DNA from: Claveliimonas monacensis
GTDB lineage: Bacteria > Bacillota > Clostridia > Lachnospirales > Lachnospiraceae
Direction: 5' to 3'
NCBI RefSeq assembly: GCF_014982975.1
Contig: NZ_JADCKL010000006.1
Location: forward strand, 92,029 to 156,028
DNA length: 64,000 bases
The position numbers and the translations under genes are program-made. Shown here one piece after another: positions 63,350 through 64,000 of this stretch. Within the stretch, counting starts at the first letter, position 1, and every line of letters begins with the position of its first letter. The notes under the pieces are model-generated. The model did no database searches. It was not told the origin of the DNA and saw only the letters and a program-made list of their open reading frames with translations.

Positions 63350-63724
63350 CTACAGCCCTCCCTCCTCAAGAAGACGTCTCAGTTCCTCCAGCTCCTCCTT
63401 CGTAACTCCGCTGTCACAGAGTGCTGTCGCAAAGGACGCCACAGAACCATGAAACACCCTGTCCAGAAATGATCTGCTCTCCGCTGCCAGATACTCCTTC
63501 TCTGTGATCAGCGGCTCATACAGGTTGCTCCTTCCCTCTTTTTTGAGAGATAGAAAGCCCTTTTCGCAGAGACGTGTCAGCAATGTGAGAATGGTAGTCG
63601 GCGCCAGCGGATGTGTCTCCTGCAGGGCCTGTTCAATATCCACCCTGGAAACCGGAGCGGACTTCTTCCATATAATCTGCATAATCTCAAGTTCACTCTC
63701 CGGCAAACGCTTTATCTCTTCCAT
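63350..63724 (-). CDS. BlaI/MecI/CopY-family repressor
   Basis: This is a 124-residue protein starting MEEIKRLPESELEIMQIIWK; GGAGG lies 11 bases upstream of this ATG, a slightly long gap. The winged helix is visible in HPLAPTTILTLLTRLCEKGF with the wing LSLKKEGRSNLYEPLI. The C-terminal dimerisation helices include the region cut by the partner protease in the family. It abuts the M56 gene. Two TACA-centred palindromes lie on its promoter, so it represses its own operon. Confidence 0.9.
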   Translation of the reverse strand: MEEIKRLPESELEIMQIIWKKSAPVSRVDIEQALQETHPLAPTTILTLLTRLCEKGFLSLKKEGRSNLYEPLITEKEYLAAESRSFLDRVFHGSVASFATALCDSGVTKEELEELRRLLEEGGL

Positions 63725-63757
63725 TACAGTTCTCGCCTCCTTCCTTCGCATATTGCT

Positions 63758-63803
63758 TCTACATTTGTAGAGTTATTATATTCTACAAATGTAGAAAAGT
63801 CAA
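63758..63803 (-). promoter_or_regulatory. Promoter and two BlaI-type operators
   Basis: TTGACT (63803-63798), a 17-base spacer and TATAAT (63780-63775) on the minus strand. TTCTACAAATGTAGAA (63781-63796) fills the spacer and TCTACATTTGTAGA (63758-63771) lies just downstream of the -10, the TACA-N-TGTA type of operator bound by BlaI/MecI proteins. Confidence 0.9.
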
Positions 63804-63835
63804 TAAAAAAAGAAGAGCTTCTATCAGCTCTTCTT
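63804..63835 (-). terminator. Terminator of the rRNA operon
   Basis: AAGAAGAGCT (63835-63826) pairs with AGCTCTTCTT (63819-63810) on the minus strand, followed by a T run that reaches the -35 of the BlaI promoter. Confidence 0.9.
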
Positions 63836-63903
63836 AATCTATGTACCCTCAAAACCACATACAAGAAATCTTTTCTATCTTCCATCTCTTCCCGAACCTT
63901 TAT

Positions 63904-64000
63904 GGTTATGCCCTCGACCGATTAGTAACAGTCAGCTCCATGTGTTACCACACTTCCACCTCTGCCCTATCTACCTCGTCGTCTTCAAGGGGTCTTACTA
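63904..64000 (-). rRNA. 23S ribosomal RNA, 3' end (partial)
   Basis: The minus strand reads TAGTAAGACCCCTTGAAGAC at the window edge and continues through GGTAACACATGGAGCTGACT and ACTAATCGGTCGAGGGC, the conserved 3' end of Firmicutes 23S rRNA. The exact 3' end is estimated. No 5S gene lies between it and the terminator 70 bp on. Confidence 0.95.

Overview
The window looks like a chromosome segment from a gut-type Lachnospiraceae (Clostridia; Firmicutes). The reasons are the Firmicutes-style ribosomal protein/RNA polymerase gene order, AGGAGG ribosome binding sites almost everywhere, a heterodimeric ABC exporter with a MarR regulator, Rpn nucleases, a LoaP-type NusG paralogue, and BlaI/BlaR1-like and ECF S-component genes. 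I can argue the family but not the genus from sequence alone. Nearly every gene is on the minus strand. Read in the direction of transcription the window runs from right to left.

Right end (64.0-50.2 kb): the 3' end of a 23S rRNA gene with no 5S gene after it; a BlaI/BlaR1-like regulator pair; tRNA-Asn; a Schlafen/AlbA-type ATPase with its own set of operators; the wreck of an OpuC-type transporter (a truncated ATPase and a ferredoxin-nitroreductase/substrate-binding chimera); a ParE/Phd toxin-antitoxin pair; a divergent pantothenate pair (ECF S-component and coaBC); a LUD-domain protein; a GH43-like protein; tRNA-Cys; then rpmG-secE-nusG-rplK-rplA.

Middle right (50.2-36.7 kb): a MarR-regulated heterodimeric ABC exporter sits between rplA and rplJ. 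It is followed by rplJ-rplL behind an L10-type leader and rpoB-rpoC behind a separate promoter with a perfect 47-bp palindrome just upstream.

Middle (36.6-12 kb): instead of rpsL following rpoC, about 30 kb of accessory DNA is inserted. It starts with a tyrosine recombinase and an HD hydrolase and continues with a capsule/exopolysaccharide locus: PHP phosphatase, Wzz-like chain-length protein, BY-kinase, Ig-like membrane protein, LytR-CpsA-Psr ligase and membrane nucleotide-sugar dehydratase. A second promoter inside the dehydratase stop codon then reads through a ~410-nt structured leader into a LoaP antiterminator. An intrinsic terminator separates loaP from the aminotransferase, priming transferase, glycosyltransferases, polymerase, flippase (frameshifted at a T8 run), ATP-grasp enzyme, epimerase, acetyltransferase and UDP-glucose dehydrogenase. 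LoaP therefore probably decides whether RNA polymerase reads the ~15 kb that follow.

Middle left (12-6.2 kb): two diverged copies of a segment carrying an Rpn-type nuclease gene, each bounded by ~63-bp imperfect direct repeats, flank an MBL-fold protein with an unrecognised N-terminal half and a 35-codon ORF in front of it; then an SGNH hydrolase and a VanZ-like protein.

Left end (6.1-0 kb): rpsL-rpsG-fusA-tuf, then the control region of a mobile element (XRE regulator, excisionase-like protein, start of an integrase) with three matching palindromic operators. Stretches where I see nothing recognisable: 15264-15560, 16482-16768 (possibly decayed coding sequence), 57516-57730 and 61477-61677. 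No CRISPR array or complete insertion sequence was seen.
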